Shown piece by piece: positions 24,939-35,217 of a stretch of DNA of 64,000 nt. The position numbers and the translations under genes were made by a program. Source of the stretch: Bosea sp. (in: a-proteobacteria) (GTDB lineage: Bacteria; Pseudomonadota; Alphaproteobacteria; Rhizobiales; Beijerinckiaceae). The stretch is from NCBI GenBank assembly GCA_023910605.1, contig JAAVVV010000001.1:62001-126000 (forward strand), given 5' to 3'. Positions within the stretch are counted from its first letter, which is position 1, and each line of letters starts with the position of its first letter. The notes under the pieces are model-generated. The model worked only from the letters and a program-made list of their open reading frames with translations. It did no database searches and had not been told where the DNA came from.

Positions 24939-26729
24939 TTGCGAAAGCCGCGTAAGACAGCCGATCCAGCCGCCGCGGATGCGCCGCGCGCGCCCTTGTC
25001 TGCGCTGAGGGCGCTGTTGCCCTATGTGCTGCGCCATCGCGGCCGGATCGCGGCCGCAATGCTGGCGCTGCTCGTGGCCTCGCTGGCGACGTTGACGCTG
25101 CCGCTTGCGCTCCGCCGCGTGATCGACACCGCCTTCGAGCCAGGCGCGAGCAGCCTCAAGGACTACTACTTCATGACGCTGATGGGCGTGGTCCTGGTGC
25201 TCGCGCTGGCGAGTTCGGCGCGCTACTATCTCGTCATCACCCTGGGCGAGCGCATCGTCGCCTCCGTGCGGCAGGACGTGTTCCGCCACCTCACCACGCT
25301 CGACGCCGCCTTCTTCGACCGCACCCGCTCGGGCGAGATCGTCTCGCGGCTGTCGACCGACACCACCAAGATCCAGTCGGCCTTCGGCGCCTCGGCCTCG
25401 ATCGCGTTGCGCAACCTGCTGCTCTTCGCTGGCGCAACCGTGATGATGATCATCACCAGTCCGCGCCTGTCCATGCTCGTGCTGGGAGCGATTCCCCTCA
25501 TCGTCCTGCCGCTGGTGCTGTCGGGACGCGGCGTGCGCAAGCGCGCCCGCATCGCGCAGGACAGGCTCGCCGACGCCTCCGCCTATGCCACCGAGGCCAT
25601 CGGCGCGGCGCGCACCATGCAGGCCTTCGGCGCCGAGGCCGAGACGACGCGGCGCTTCGCCCTTGCTGCCGAGAACGCCTATGAGGCCGCGCGCCAGTCC
25701 ACCGCCGCGCGGGCCTGGCTCTCGGGGGCCGGCATCTTCCTGGTGTCGGCCAGCGTGGTCTGGGTGCTCTGGACCGGGGCCGCCGATGTCATGGCGAACA
25801 CCATGACGGGAGGCCGGCTGTCGCAGTTCGTGCTCTATGCCGTGTTCGCGGCCTCCTCGCTGGGCCAGCTCTCGGAGGTCTATGGCGAGATCCAGTCTGC
25901 CGCCGGCTCGGCGGGCCGTCTTGGCGAATTGCTGGCCGCCCGGCCGGCGGTGGCGCCGCCGCCCAACCCCGCCCCTCTCCCGGCCCGGATCAACGGCGCG
26001 CTCTCCTTCAGCCATGTCACCTTCCGCTATGCGGGCCGCGATGACGCGGCGCTTCACGACTTCACCTTGCATGTCTCGCCTGGAGAGCGCGTGGCGCTGG
26101 TGGGCCCTTCGGGCGCCGGCAAGAGCACCGTCCTCCAGCTCGCCCTGCGCTTTTACGATCCGCAGGCGGGCGTCATCACCGTGGACAACATCGCCTCGAC
26201 CGGGGCGGATCCGACAGACTGGCGCCGCGCCTTCGCGCTGGTTCCGCAGGACCCCGTCGTGTTCGGCTCCAGCGTGCTCGACAACATCCGTTATGGCAGG
26301 CCCGAGGCGAGCGAGGCGGAGGTCATGGCCGCCGCCCGCCTTGCTTCGGCGCATGACTTCATCGTGGCCCTGCCGAACGGCTATGCGACCGAGATCGGCG
26401 AGCGAGGCGTGACGCTTTCGGGCGGCCAGCGCCAGCGCCTCGCGATCGCGCGCGCCATCCTCAAGGATGCCCCCATCCTGCTGCTCGACGAGGCCACGTC
26501 CGCGCTGGATTCCGAAAGCGAGCGCGCGGTTCAGATGGCGCTCGACGAGCTGATGCGCTCGCGGACCACCCTTGTCGTCGCCCACAGGCTCGCCACCGTG
26601 CTCAAGGCGGACCGGATCATCGTCATCGATCAGGGCCGCATCGTCGAGGAAGGCAGCCATGAGCGGCTGATGGCGCGCGGCGGCCTTTATGCGCGGCTTG
26701 CCGAACTCCAGTTCGGCGGGCTGGAATAG
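24939..26729 (+). CDS. ABC exporter, fused permease-ATPase (MsbA/multidrug type)
   Basis: 596-residue half-transporter. The membrane domain covers about residues 25-320 with six helices and conserved [17 protein letters not shown]. The ATPase domain has Walker [10 protein letters not shown], the Q-loop VPQDP, the signature [15 protein letters not shown], and Walker [13 protein letters not shown]. It would work as a homodimer exporting a lipid or drug; the substrate is not deducible. The frame's first reasonable start is a TTG at 24939, with GGGAGA 7 nt upstream; no ATG with family homology is available. Confidence 0.9.
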   Translation: MRKPRKTADPAAADAPRAPLSALRALLPYVLRHRGRIAAAMLALLVASLATLTLPLALRRVIDTAFEPGASSLKDYYFMTLMGVVLVLALASSARYYLVITLGERIVASVRQDVFRHLTTLDAAFFDRTRSGEIVSRLSTDTTKIQSAFGASASIALRNLLLFAGATVMMIITSPRLSMLVLGAIPLIVLPLVLSGRGVRKRARIAQDRLADASAYATEAIGAARTMQAFGAEAETTRRFALAAENAYEAARQSTAARAWLSGAGIFLVSASVVWVLWTGAADVMANTMTGGRLSQFVLYAVFAASSLGQLSEVYGEIQSAAGSAGRLGELLAARPAVAPPPNPAPLPARINGALSFSHVTFRYAGRDDAALHDFTLHVSPGERVALVGPSGAGKSTVLQLALRFYDPQAGVITVDNIASTGADPTDWRRAFALVPQDPVVFGSSVLDNIRYGRPEASEAEVMAAARLASAHDFIVALPNGYATEIGERGVTLSGGQRQRLAIARAILKDAPILLLDEATSALDSESERAVQMALDELMRSRTTLVVAHRLATVLKADRIIVIDQGRIVEEGSHERLMARGGLYARLAELQFGGLE

Positions 26730-26752
26730 ACGCCCCTGTTTCATGCTAAGGC

Positions 26753-27619
26753 ATGGCCATGCTGCGTCCCTTCCGCCTGCTGGCCAAGGCCTTCGACCGT
26801 TTCATCGCCCATGATGGCTGGGCCATCGCCAGCCACATCGCCCTTTCGGTGCTGATGTCGCTGTTCCCCTTCCTCATCCTGGTGACGGCGCTGGCCGGCC
26901 TGTTCGGCTCGGAGAACCTCGCCAACGAGGCGGCGAACCTGATCCTCGAGGCCTGGCCGCGCGAGGTGGCCGTGCCGATCGCCGGCGAGATCCGCAACGT
27001 GCTCACGGCCGTGCGCGGCGATGCGCTGCTCATCGGCGCGGTGCTGTCGCTCTATTTCGCCTCCTCGGGCGTGGAGGCGCTCCGCGTCGGGCTCAACCGA
27101 GCCTACGAGGCCTACGAGTGGCGCGCCTGGTGGCTGACGCGGATCGAGTCGATCGGCTACGTCATCGCGGCGGCGCTGTGCATGATCGCCTTCGCCTTCC
27201 TCATCGTGCTCTTCCCGCTCGGCTGGCGCGGCTTGCTTCGCTGGGCTCCTGCGCTTGCGCCGCTGAGCGGCGTCGTGGGTTTCAGCCGGATCGCGCTGGC
27301 CTCTCTGATCATCATGTCGGCGCTGGCCATCGCCCATCGCCTGCTTCCTGCCGGGCGCATGAGCTGGCCGGCGCTCTGGCCGGGAATCTCCTTCACGCTG
27401 GCCTTCTGGCTTTTCGGCGGCCTTATCTTCGGCGCCTATCTCGATTCCTTCGCCGGCGCCTATGTCACCACCTATGCCGGCCTCGCCACGGCGATGATCG
27501 CGCTGGTCTTCCTTTACGTGCTGTCGGCGATATTCCTGCTCGGCGCGGAGCTCAACGGCGCCATCGAGGACGAGATGAAGCCAAGGCCGCCCTTGCGCGA
27601 GTCGCTCTCGACCTTCTGA
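26753..27619 (+). CDS. YihY/BrkB-family inner-membrane protein
   Basis: 288 residues with six transmembrane segments. Family marks are GWAIASHIALSVLMSLFPFL near residue 22, SSGVEALRVGLNRAYE and the final FLYVLSAIFLLGAELNGAIE. Once mis-annotated as RNase BN, these proteins have no established function. Twenty-three bp separate it from the ABC exporter gene, so co-transcription is likely. Confidence 0.9.
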   Translation: MAMLRPFRLLAKAFDRFIAHDGWAIASHIALSVLMSLFPFLILVTALAGLFGSENLANEAANLILEAWPREVAVPIAGEIRNVLTAVRGDALLIGAVLSLYFASSGVEALRVGLNRAYEAYEWRAWWLTRIESIGYVIAAALCMIAFAFLIVLFPLGWRGLLRWAPALAPLSGVVGFSRIALASLIIMSALAIAHRLLPAGRMSWPALWPGISFTLAFWLFGGLIFGAYLDSFAGAYVTTYAGLATAMIALVFLYVLSAIFLLGAELNGAIEDEMKPRPPLRESLSTF

Positions 27620-27734
27620 TCGGGCATGTCGCCGACCTGCACCGCGGGGCACGCACCCAGCCGCCGGCGCGCCCGTTCATCTTTTATCATCCTTCGCGTG
27701 GCATGTTCGTCCCAGTCGCCTGTCCGGAGAACCG

Positions 27735-28046
27735 ATGATCCATCAGCTTCAACACGCCCTGGGTTGGCGCCTTCTCTCGACCGGCGACATCGTCTTCATC
27801 CTGGGCATGGCAGGGGCGGTCTTCCTCATCCTGGCCTGGCTCGCCGACATCCTGATGGGAAGGCTGAGCTTCGGCCTCATCGTCAACACACTGTTGATGA
27901 TGGTAGGGGCCTTCCTCGGCCTTGCCGTAATGGTCTGGCTCGGTTTCCCGCCGACGCGGCGTGACTTTCTTCCCACGGTCTTCGTATGCGGCACCTCCGG
28001 GGTGCTGATGCTGATGCTGTTTGCGGCCTTCAGACGCGCGGCATGA
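27735..28046 (+). CDS. Small membrane protein of unknown function
   Basis: 103 residues with three hydrophobic segments (about residues 17-40, 45-68, 78-98) joined by short polar loops; the PTRRDF turn precedes the last helix. A CCGGAGAACCG ribosome binding site precedes the ATG. I recognise no family motif; the layout recalls transglycosylase-associated (GlsB/YeaQ) small proteins but lacks their GxxGG pattern. It converges with xerD. Confidence 0.65.
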   Translation: MIHQLQHALGWRLLSTGDIVFILGMAGAVFLILAWLADILMGRLSFGLIVNTLLMMVGAFLGLAVMVWLGFPPTRRDFLPTVFVCGTSGVLMLMLFAAFRRAA

Positions 28047-28050
28047 CGCC

Positions 28051-28995
28051 TCAGCCTTCGCGATCCGGCTCCGAGCCCAGCGGATGCAGGTCTCGCACCA
28101 TCGCCTTCAGCCGCTCGTCGAGCACGTGTGTGTAGATCTGCGTCGTGGCGATGTCCGCATGGCCGAGCAGTTCCTGCACGATGCGCAGATCCGCGCCATT
28201 CTGCAGCAGATGGCTGGCGAAGGCGTGGCGCAGCACATGCGGGCTCACCAGATCGGACCGCAGGCCGGCGGCGGCCGCCGCAGCCTTGAGCTCGCGCGCG
28301 AAGGCCTGCCGGGTCAGGTGGCCGCTCTCGCTGTCGGCCGGAAACAGATGCGGCGATGCGGCGGCGGCGCTCCTTGCCCTGTGCTCCAGATGCAGCCGAG
28401 CCGCATCCTTCGCCCTGGCCGTCAGCGGCACGAGGCGCTCCCTGGCCCCCTTGCCCCTGACAATCAGGAAATCCTCGCGCGTCTTGGCCGCCATCACCGG
28501 CAGGCTGATCAGCTCCGACACGCGCAGCCCCGTGGCGTAAAGCAGCTCCAGCAGGCAGCTCATCCGGGCCGCGCGCGCCTTCTCCCCGAAGCCGGCCTCG
28601 GGTCTGTCGAGCGGCTCGCGCACCAGGCCCAGCAGCCGGTCGACCTCCGCGACGCCGAGTGTCTTCGGCAAGGGCCGCAGCCGACGCGGGCCTGCCACCG
28701 CCGCAGTCGGATCATCGGAGCGATGGCCCTCGGCATAGAGGAACCGGTTGAACTGGCGCACGGCCGACAGCCGGCGCGCCGCCGATGACGCCTTCAGCCC
28801 GCGCGCGCCCAGCGCGGCCATGAAGTCGCGCACGGCCCCGGCATCGGCCCCCAGGAGCCCGCCGCAGCTGCGCACGAAGGCCGCGTAGTCGGCCAGATCC
28901 GCTTCATAGGCCGCCAGCGTCGCGCGGGCGGCGCCCCGCTCGGCCGCCATCATGTCGAGGAACTGGCCGATGGCAGCCCTGTCGCGGCCGCTCAT
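28051..28995 (-). CDS. xerD: Site-specific tyrosine recombinase XerD
   Basis: 314 residues. The N-terminal SAM-like domain (IGQFLDMMAAERGAARATLAAY) is followed by the catalytic domain with Arg in GLRVSELISL, HVLRHAFASHLL (HxxR) and the nucleophile Tyr in TTQIYTHV. With XerC it resolves chromosome dimers at dif. Location beside aroKB is typical of Rhizobiales, so this is the housekeeping enzyme and not an integrase. The ATG overlaps the upstream small gene by ATGA. Confidence 0.95.
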   Translation of the reverse strand: MSGRDRAAIGQFLDMMAAERGAARATLAAYEADLADYAAFVRSCGGLLGADAGAVRDFMAALGARGLKASSAARRLSAVRQFNRFLYAEGHRSDDPTAAVAGPRRLRPLPKTLGVAEVDRLLGLVREPLDRPEAGFGEKARAARMSCLLELLYATGLRVSELISLPVMAAKTREDFLIVRGKGARERLVPLTARAKDAARLHLEHRARSAAAASPHLFPADSESGHLTRQAFARELKAAAAAAGLRSDLVSPHVLRHAFASHLLQNGADLRIVQELLGHADIATTQIYTHVLDERLKAMVRDLHPLGSEPDREG

Positions 28996-29135
28996 TTCAC
29001 GAAACGCGAGGGCGGGATCGTCACCGTCATCTCGCGCCCCTCGGGCTGCACCAGCGTGGCGAGCGCCACCATCGCGCCAAGGCCCAGCGCGCCGATCACG
29101 GCCAGCAACCCCAGGAATCGGAACAGCGTGGGCAC
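28992..29135 (-). CDS. 47-residue small membrane protein coupled to xerD
   Basis: Short frame starting at a GTG (29135, GAGG 9 nt upstream): residues 5-26 form one membrane helix (FRFLGLLAVIGALGLGAMVALA), followed by a soluble tail REMTVTIPPSRFVK. The stop overlaps the xerD ATG (ATGA), strong evidence of translation. Homologous tails are found upstream of xerD in other Rhizobiales. Function unknown. The open frame extends further upstream without a better start. Confidence 0.7.
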   Translation of the reverse strand: MPTLFRFLGLLAVIGALGLGAMVALATLVQPEGREMTVTIPPSRFVK

Positions 29136-29305
29136 CTGTGCTGGCCTCGCAACATGCTTGCCATCGCTAGATGACGTTTGGCGAGCCCGGACGCAAGCCC
29201 GTTGCACGCGCGGGGCGCCGGGACAGAACCGCGGCCCACGCCTCTTCACGATCGCACGACGACGCCATGATGACTTGCGCGCGGTCGCCATGCTAGAGCG
29301 CACGC

Positions 29306-29905
29306 ATGGGCGAGGATCTGGCCGGAGCGGCCGCACAAGCGGCGCAGGACGTGGACAACCGGTCGCTGCGCGGGCGTCTCGGGGCGCGTTCGATCGTGCT
29401 TGTGGGCATGATGGGCTCGGGCAAGAGCACCATCGGCATGCGTCTCGCCTCCCGCTGCGGCCTGCGCTTCGTCGACGCCGACAGCGAGATCGAGCGGGCG
29501 GCCGGCATGTCCATCCCCGACATCTTCGCGGCGCGCGGCGAGGCCGAGTTCCGCGCCGGCGAACGCCGCGTCATCGCCCGCGTGCTCGGCCACGGGCCGC
29601 AGGTGCTGGCCACGGGCGGCGGCGCCTTCATGGCTGCCGAAACACGCGAGCGCATCGCCGAGCGCGGCATCTCGATCTGGCTCCGCGCCGACCCAGAAAC
29701 CCTGCTCAGGCGCGTGCGCAAGCGCTCGAACCGCCCCCTCCTGCAAACCGCAGACCCCGAGGCGACGCTGCGCGCCCTCCTCGCCGAGCGCGAGCCGATC
29801 TATGCCCTCGCCGACATCGCCGTGCACTCGCGCGAGGAGCCGCACGAGCTCGTCGTCGAGGCCGTGATCGAAGCGCTCGACGCCTACCTCACGGGTCGCC
29901 CATGA
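29306..29905 (+). CDS. aroK: Shikimate kinase
   Basis: 199 residues. Walker A GMMGSGKST (about residues 34-42), shikimate-binding DADSEIE and RAGERRVI, the GGGAF loop and the lid segment KRSNRPLL are all present. It phosphorylates shikimate at the 3-OH in aromatic amino acid synthesis. The stop overlaps the aroB start (ATGA). The N-terminal 25 residues are a variable extension seen in Rhizobiales. Confidence 0.95.
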   Translation: MGEDLAGAAAQAAQDVDNRSLRGRLGARSIVLVGMMGSGKSTIGMRLASRCGLRFVDADSEIERAAGMSIPDIFAARGEAEFRAGERRVIARVLGHGPQVLATGGGAFMAAETRERIAERGISIWLRADPETLLRRVRKRSNRPLLQTADPEATLRALLAEREPIYALADIAVHSREEPHELVVEAVIEALDAYLTGRP

Positions 29906-31047
29906 CGATGACCGCACCGCGCGCGCCGGGCGCCTTCAGCATCGTGCCCGTGCCGCTGCCGGGCCGGGCCTATGACATCGTGATCGGCCGCGGCGCTCTG
30001 GGCGAGGCGGGCAAGCGCATCGCCGCGCTCGGTGCGGTCCGCACCGTCGGAATCGTCACCGATGCCCATGTCGGACCCCTCCATGCCGACCGGCTCGAGC
30101 AGTCGCTGGCCAGCTCCGGCCTCAGGTCAAGCCGCATCACCATCCCTGCCGGGGAGACCTCGAAGTCATGGGAGCAGTTCGCTGCGGTCGGCGACCGGCT
30201 GCTGGAAGCCCGCATCGAACGCCGGGACGTGGTGCTCGCGCTTGGCGGCGGCGTCGTCGGCGATCTGGCCGGCTTCGCGGCCGCTGCGCTGCGCCGGGGT
30301 GTGCGCTTCGTGCAGGCTCCCACCAGCCTGCTGGCTCAGGTCGATTCCTCGGTCGGCGGCAAGACCGGGATCAACTCCGTCCATGGCAAGAACCTGATCG
30401 GCGCCTTCCACCAGCCCGCGCTGGTGCTGGCGGACACCGGCCTCATCGACACCCTGCCGGAGCGCGAGCGCAAGGCGGGATACGCCGAGATCGTGAAATA
30501 CGGGCTCATCAACGACCGCCCCTTCTTCGAATGGTGCGAGCGCCATGGCCCCTCGGTGCTGAAGGGCGCGCCCGCGCTGGACGAGGCCGTGGCGGTGAGC
30601 TGCGCGGCCAAGGCGGGCATCGTGGTGCGCGACGAGCGCGAGGATGGCGAGCGGGCGCTGCTCAACCTCGGCCATACCTTCGCCCACGCCATCGAGCGCA
30701 TCGTCGCCTATGACAATGCCCGCATCGTGCATGGCGAGGCCGTTTCCATCGGCCTCGCGCTCGCCTTCCGCTTCTCGGCCCGGCTTGGCCTGTGCTCCGG
30801 GCAGGATGCGGCGCGCGTCGAACGCCATCTGGCGTCGCTGGGCATGCCGGTCAGGCTCGATCAGGTGCCCGGCGGGGTGGGCTCGCCCGAGGCCATGCTG
30901 GAAGCGATGGCGCAGGACAAGAAAGTGTCGGCCGGCCGGCTCACCTTCATCCTGGCGCGCGGCATCGGCGAGAGCTTCATCGCGCCGGATGTGGCGCAAA
31001 GTGACGTGCTCGGCTTCCTCGCAGCCGAAATGAGCCGCCCAGCCTGA
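29902..31047 (+). CDS. aroB: 3-dehydroquinate synthase
   Basis: 381 residues. NAD-binding GGGVVGDLAGFAAA, the PTSLLAQVDSSVGGKTGIN active-site segment, zinc ligands in the AEIVKYGLI helix and in LGHTFAHAIE plus HGEAVSIG are visible. It makes 3-dehydroquinate from DAHP, the second step of the shikimate pathway. The ATG at 29902 overlaps the aroK stop; the longer open frame upstream is a shadow. Confidence 0.96.
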   Translation: MTMTAPRAPGAFSIVPVPLPGRAYDIVIGRGALGEAGKRIAALGAVRTVGIVTDAHVGPLHADRLEQSLASSGLRSSRITIPAGETSKSWEQFAAVGDRLLEARIERRDVVLALGGGVVGDLAGFAAAALRRGVRFVQAPTSLLAQVDSSVGGKTGINSVHGKNLIGAFHQPALVLADTGLIDTLPERERKAGYAEIVKYGLINDRPFFEWCERHGPSVLKGAPALDEAVAVSCAAKAGIVVRDEREDGERALLNLGHTFAHAIERIVAYDNARIVHGEAVSIGLALAFRFSARLGLCSGQDAARVERHLASLGMPVRLDQVPGGVGSPEAMLEAMAQDKKVSAGRLTFILARGIGESFIAPDVAQSDVLGFLAAEMSRPA

Positions 31048-31077
31048 CTGGCGGGATCATCACGCGGGCGCTATCTG

Positions 31078-32403
31078 ATGGCCATGGACAACATCGACAT
31101 CACCTCCAACCCCTGGATCGCGCTCGCGATCGTGGCCCTGTGCCTTGGCATGTCGGCCTTCTTCTCGGCGAGCGAGACAGCGCTGACAGCCGCCTCCCGA
31201 GCCCGGATGCACGCCCTCGAGAACGCTGGCGATGACCGCGCCGGCATTGTCACGCGGCTGCTGATGGCGCGCGAGCGGCTGATCGGCGCGGTGCTGATCG
31301 GCAACAACATCGTCAATGTCGGAGTTTCGGCCTTCACCACCGTGGTGATGGTGAACCTCTTCGGCGATGCCGGCGTGATCTACGCCACCATCTTCATGTC
31401 GCTGTTCATCATCATCTTCGCCGAAGTGATGCCCAAGACGGTGGCGATCATCAAGCCTGACACGGTGGCGCTGCTGGTGGCGAGGCCTGTTTCCTTGGCC
31501 GTCGCCGCCTTCACGCCCCTGCTCTATGCGGTCGAGGGGGTGGTGCGGCTCTTCCTGCGGCCGTTCGGCGTGGTGATCGGCCAGAACCAGTCGCTCCTCA
31601 CCGCCCATGAGGAAATCAAGGGCACTGTCGATCTGCTCCATCGCGAAGGCGGCGTGGTCAAGTCCGACCGCGACATGCTGGGCGGCCTGCTCGACCTGCG
31701 CGAGCTGACGGTGGAGGATGTCATGATCCACCGCACCAAGATGCGCACCATCGATGCGGATCTCAGCCCGGCTGAGATCGTGCGCGAGGTCCTGGCCTCG
31801 CCCTACACGCGCATGCCGCTCTGGCGCGGCACGACCGAGAACATCATCGGCATCCTGCACGCCAAGGACCTGCTGCGCGCGCTCGACGCGGTGGGCGGGG
31901 ATGCGGCGAAGCTGAACGTTCAGCAGATTTCCTTCTCGCCCTGGTTCGTGCCGGTGAACAGCTCGCTCGCCGAGCAGCTCAAGGCCTTCCTCGCAAAGAA
32001 GACGCACTTCGCGCTCGCCGTGGACGAATATGGCGAGGTCATGGGCCTCGTCACGCTCGAGGACATCCTCGAGGAGATCGTCGGCGACATCAAGGACGAG
32101 CACGACGTGACCGTGCAGGGCGTCAAGCCCCAGCCCAACGGCGCCGTGATCGTGGATGGCGCGGTGCCCATCCGCGACGTCAACCGCGCCATGGACTGGA
32201 GCCTGCCGGACGAGGAGGCCACCACCATCGCGGGCCTCGTCATCCATTCGGCGCAGCTCATCCCTGATGCCGGCCAGGCCTTCACCTTCTATGGCTTCCG
32301 CTTCGAGGTGCTGCGCCGCAGCCGCAACAAGGTCACCAGCCTCAAGATCACGCCGGTGCGCGCCGAGGATGCAGGCCGGGACGGCGCGGCGCAGGCCGAC
32401 TGA
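31078..32403 (+). CDS. CNNM/CorC-family membrane protein (DUF21, CBS pair, CorC_HlyC)
   Basis: 441 residues. The DUF21 membrane domain (about 1-195; [19 protein letters not shown] is its signature), two CBS domains (about 210-330) and a C-terminal CorC_HlyC domain (about 345-430) occur in the normal order. Family members export magnesium or cobalt and were long called hemolysins. The ATG at 31084, two codons downstream, is an alternative start. It follows aroB by 30 bp and may be read through from it. Confidence 0.9.
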   Translation: MAMDNIDITSNPWIALAIVALCLGMSAFFSASETALTAASRARMHALENAGDDRAGIVTRLLMARERLIGAVLIGNNIVNVGVSAFTTVVMVNLFGDAGVIYATIFMSLFIIIFAEVMPKTVAIIKPDTVALLVARPVSLAVAAFTPLLYAVEGVVRLFLRPFGVVIGQNQSLLTAHEEIKGTVDLLHREGGVVKSDRDMLGGLLDLRELTVEDVMIHRTKMRTIDADLSPAEIVREVLASPYTRMPLWRGTTENIIGILHAKDLLRALDAVGGDAAKLNVQQISFSPWFVPVNSSLAEQLKAFLAKKTHFALAVDEYGEVMGLVTLEDILEEIVGDIKDEHDVTVQGVKPQPNGAVIVDGAVPIRDVNRAMDWSLPDEEATTIAGLVIHSAQLIPDAGQAFTFYGFRFEVLRRSRNKVTSLKITPVRAEDAGRDGAAQAD

Positions 32404-32413
32404 ACGCGCGGGC

Positions 32414-34240
32414 TCAGCCCCCCCCACCCAGCTTCGCCGCGGGCGAGGACGCTTCGGGCGCGGCAAGCCCGCCTTGCGGCCTCTCCTCGGCGCCCGCCAG
32501 ATACTGCGCCCGCGCCAGCGCGGCGAAGCGGCCGCCCCTGGCCACCAGCTCCTCGAAATTGCCCATCTCGACCACGCGCCCCTGCTCGAAGACGAGAATC
32601 CGCGTGGCGTTGCGGATGGTGGCGAGGCGGTGGGCTATCACGAAGGTGGTGCGGCCTCTCATCACCTCGTCGAGGGCCTTCTGCAGCTTGGCCTCGGTCG
32701 TGGCGTCCAGCGCCGAGGTGGCCTCGTCGAGGATGAGGATCGGCGGGTTTTTCAGCAGGGCGCGGGCGATCGACAGGCGCTGGCGTTCGCCCCCCGAGAG
32801 CGTGCGCCCGCGCTCGCCCACCATGGTGTCGAGCCCTTCGCTCTGGCGGGCCATGATATCGGTGGCCTGGGCGCGCTCCAGCGCCAGCGCCATCTCCTCC
32901 TCGGTTGCATCCGGCTTGCCGACGAGCAGGTTCTCGCGGATCGTCCGCGCGAACAGCATGGGCTCCTGGAAGACCACGCCGATGTTCCGGCGCAGGGAGC
33001 CCAGCGTGTACTCGCGCAGGTCCACACCGTCGGCGCTGATCACGCCCGACTGCGGATCGAAGGCGCGGTGCAGCAGGCCGAGCGTCGTCGACTTGCCCGA
33101 GCCGGTGGAGCCGACGATGGCGATGGTCTCGCCCGGCTGCACGTCGAAGCTGACATCGAGCACCGCGGGCCGCCGTCCGTCATAGGAGAAGGAGACGTTG
33201 CGGAAGCTGACATGCCCGTTCAGCCGCTCCGCCTCGATGCCGCCGGGCTTGTCGCGGACCTGAGGCAGCGTGTCCATGACGTCGAAGAACTCGCGGAGCT
33301 TGGGCGCCTGCATGAAGATGTAGTTGATGAAGCTGACCACCTGCTCGAGGCGGCCGATCAGCATGGTCGCGAAGGCGGTGAAGGTGACGATCTCGCCGAC
33401 CGTGGTGAGGTCGCGCATGTAGAGCCAGGTGCCGAGCATGAAGATGGAGAGCACCGTCAGCGTGGCGGAGGCGCGCGTGGCGATGCTGGCCAGCGCCCAC
33501 CAGGACAGCACCGGCATCTGCGCCTCGAGCAGGCGCTTCATGGTGTGGTGCAGACCGCGCACCTCGGTCTCGATCCGCGTGAAGCTCTGGATCACCGGCA
33601 CATTGCCGAGCGCGTCGGAGGCCCGCTCGGCAAGGTCCGAGTGATAGCGCTCGACATTGCCCTGCAGTTTCTCGGTCTTGCGCAGCACGAAGGCGGTAAG
33701 CAGCCCGAAGAAGAACACGAGCACCACCAGCAGCAGGCCCATCTGCCAGTTGAGCCACATGGTGAACGGCAGCAGCACGAACAGCGCGACAATCGAGGCG
33801 CAATGCTCGCGGAAGAAGGAAAGCCACAGCCCCCACATGCCCGACGTGCCCTCGAGCATCACCTTGAGCACCCGGCCCGAATGGGTCGCGGTATGGAAGG
33901 CCACCGGCAAGGTCAGCGCGTGCTCGAAATAGTTGGCCATCACCGCGAGCCGGCGCCGGTGCGAGAGCGCATCGGCGTGCAGCGCCACATAGACCCCGGC
34001 CATGATCGTGAAGATGCCGAAGCCCATCCAGGCCAGCATCAGCGGGGCCAGTTCGCCCCAGCCCGGCTTCGCGCCCGTGCCAGCCGAGCGCGTCAGCACG
34101 TCGATGATCCGGCCGAACAGCACCGGCTCGGCGAAGGCGGCCACGGCAAGCATGAGGTTGGCCAGCGCCAGCATGATGCCCAGACGCTTCTCGGGCCCGA
34201 GCTGCGTCAGGACGCGAAGGTAGATGGAAAGCATGGCCAT
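32414..34240 (-). CDS. ndvA: Cyclic beta-1,2-glucan-type ABC exporter (NdvA/ChvA family)
   Basis: 608-residue fused permease-ATPase. The membrane domain begins [23 protein letters not shown] and contains [14 protein letters not shown], characteristic of NdvA/ChvA exporters; Walker A is GSTGSGKST, the signature [15 protein letters not shown], Walker [13 protein letters not shown]. In rhizobia the family exports cyclic glucan to the periplasm. No glucan synthase (ndvB) is in the window, so the substrate is inferred from sequence type. ATG at 34240 is 5 nt after a GAGGAG. The C-terminal tail is Gly/Ala-rich. Confidence 0.82.
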   Translation of the reverse strand: MAMLSIYLRVLTQLGPEKRLGIMLALANLMLAVAAFAEPVLFGRIIDVLTRSAGTGAKPGWGELAPLMLAWMGFGIFTIMAGVYVALHADALSHRRRLAVMANYFEHALTLPVAFHTATHSGRVLKVMLEGTSGMWGLWLSFFREHCASIVALFVLLPFTMWLNWQMGLLLVVLVFFFGLLTAFVLRKTEKLQGNVERYHSDLAERASDALGNVPVIQSFTRIETEVRGLHHTMKRLLEAQMPVLSWWALASIATRASATLTVLSIFMLGTWLYMRDLTTVGEIVTFTAFATMLIGRLEQVVSFINYIFMQAPKLREFFDVMDTLPQVRDKPGGIEAERLNGHVSFRNVSFSYDGRRPAVLDVSFDVQPGETIAIVGSTGSGKSTTLGLLHRAFDPQSGVISADGVDLREYTLGSLRRNIGVVFQEPMLFARTIRENLLVGKPDATEEEMALALERAQATDIMARQSEGLDTMVGERGRTLSGGERQRLSIARALLKNPPILILDEATSALDATTEAKLQKALDEVMRGRTTFVIAHRLATIRNATRILVFEQGRVVEMGNFEELVARGGRFAALARAQYLAGAEERPQGGLAAPEASSPAAKLGGGG

Positions 34241-34369
34241 GCCGGCTCCTCGACTCAATATGAGGCCGGAGCGCCGTGATGCAGCCTGTCCGGACTACGC
34301 CGCTTCGCCCCCCGCGAGCGCCTTCTGCGCCACATCGGCTGAACTGAGGATGACGAAATCAGCCTCCCG

Positions 34370-35194
34370 TCAAGGTTTCAGACCGGGCGGCATCACCGGA
34401 GCGCTATACAGCAGCGTGATCGTCACGCGCCGATTGGACGCGAGAGACGGGTTTTCGGGAAAGAGCGGATCGTGATGCGCCTTGCCGCTGATCGAGGCGA
34501 AGCGGCTGTCCGGGACGCCGGCGCCAGCCAGGACGTCCCGCACCGTGCCGGCGCGGCTGACCGACAGGTCCCAGGGCGAAATTGCCGGAGTGCGGCCGGT
34601 CTGCGGCGCGGAGGTGTGCCCGGTGATCGCGATGGCGTTGGGCAGGCGCCGCAGCGTCGGCGCGATCTGTTCGAGCACCCGTTGCGTCAGCGCGAGGGGG
34701 GTGAAGGAATTCTCCGCGAACATCGCCCGCCCATCCTGATCGACAAGGGAGAGGTCCAGGCCCTCCTTCGTCTCCTCGATCATGATGTTCTTGGAGACCT
34801 GCGAGATCTCCGGCATGTCGTTGAGCGCCTGCCGGAGCGAGGTCGCCGCCAGCGCCACGGCGCGGTCGGAAGATGCCGGGATCTGCCCTTCGGCCCTGCG
34901 CCTGGAATCGCTGGGCGCGGTGAACTCGTGGGCCTCCTCGATCGGCCTGAGCTTGGCGTTCTCGAGAAAAGGCCTGGTCGGAATGCCGTTGATCTCGACG
35001 ATGCCGTTGAAGCGGTTCTGCGGGTTGTTGCCGAAAGCCTCCCGGAATGAGCCGGCGACGACGGCCATCTTCTCCTTGTTCTGGGAGGAATAGGCCGCCA
35101 CCATCACGAAGAAGCTCATGAGCAGGGCCATCAGGTCGGCGAAGGTCACGAACCAGCCGTGACCGCCATGTCCGCCGCGTTTCTTCCTGGCCAT
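34370..35194 (-). CDS. motB: Flagellar motor stator protein MotB (OmpA-like)
   Basis: 274 residues. A short basic N-terminus is followed by one membrane helix, FADLMALLMSFFVMVAAYS, whose Asp20 is the ion-binding residue; a plug region and an OmpA/PAL peptidoglycan-binding domain (ITGHTSAP, then SRAGTVRDVL, RFASISGK and NRRVTITL) complete it. It anchors the stator to peptidoglycan. The helix reads F-A-D-L-M, as in PomB-like stators, and not the Y-A-D-F-M of classical MotB. It is 23 bp downstream of motA. Confidence 0.9.
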   Translation of the reverse strand: MARKKRGGHGGHGWFVTFADLMALLMSFFVMVAAYSSQNKEKMAVVAGSFREAFGNNPQNRFNGIVEINGIPTRPFLENAKLRPIEEAHEFTAPSDSRRRAEGQIPASSDRAVALAATSLRQALNDMPEISQVSKNIMIEETKEGLDLSLVDQDGRAMFAENSFTPLALTQRVLEQIAPTLRRLPNAIAITGHTSAPQTGRTPAISPWDLSVSRAGTVRDVLAGAGVPDSRFASISGKAHHDPLFPENPSLASNRRVTITLLYSAPVMPPGLKP

Positions 35195-35217
35195 GGTCCT
35201 GCCTCCGAACGCCGCGC

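Noticed and set aside
28051-28995. XerD as sign of an integrated element
   Set aside because: Sequence and synteny beside aroKB are those of the chromosomal dimer-resolution recombinase; no attachment repeat, phage gene or insertion element is near.
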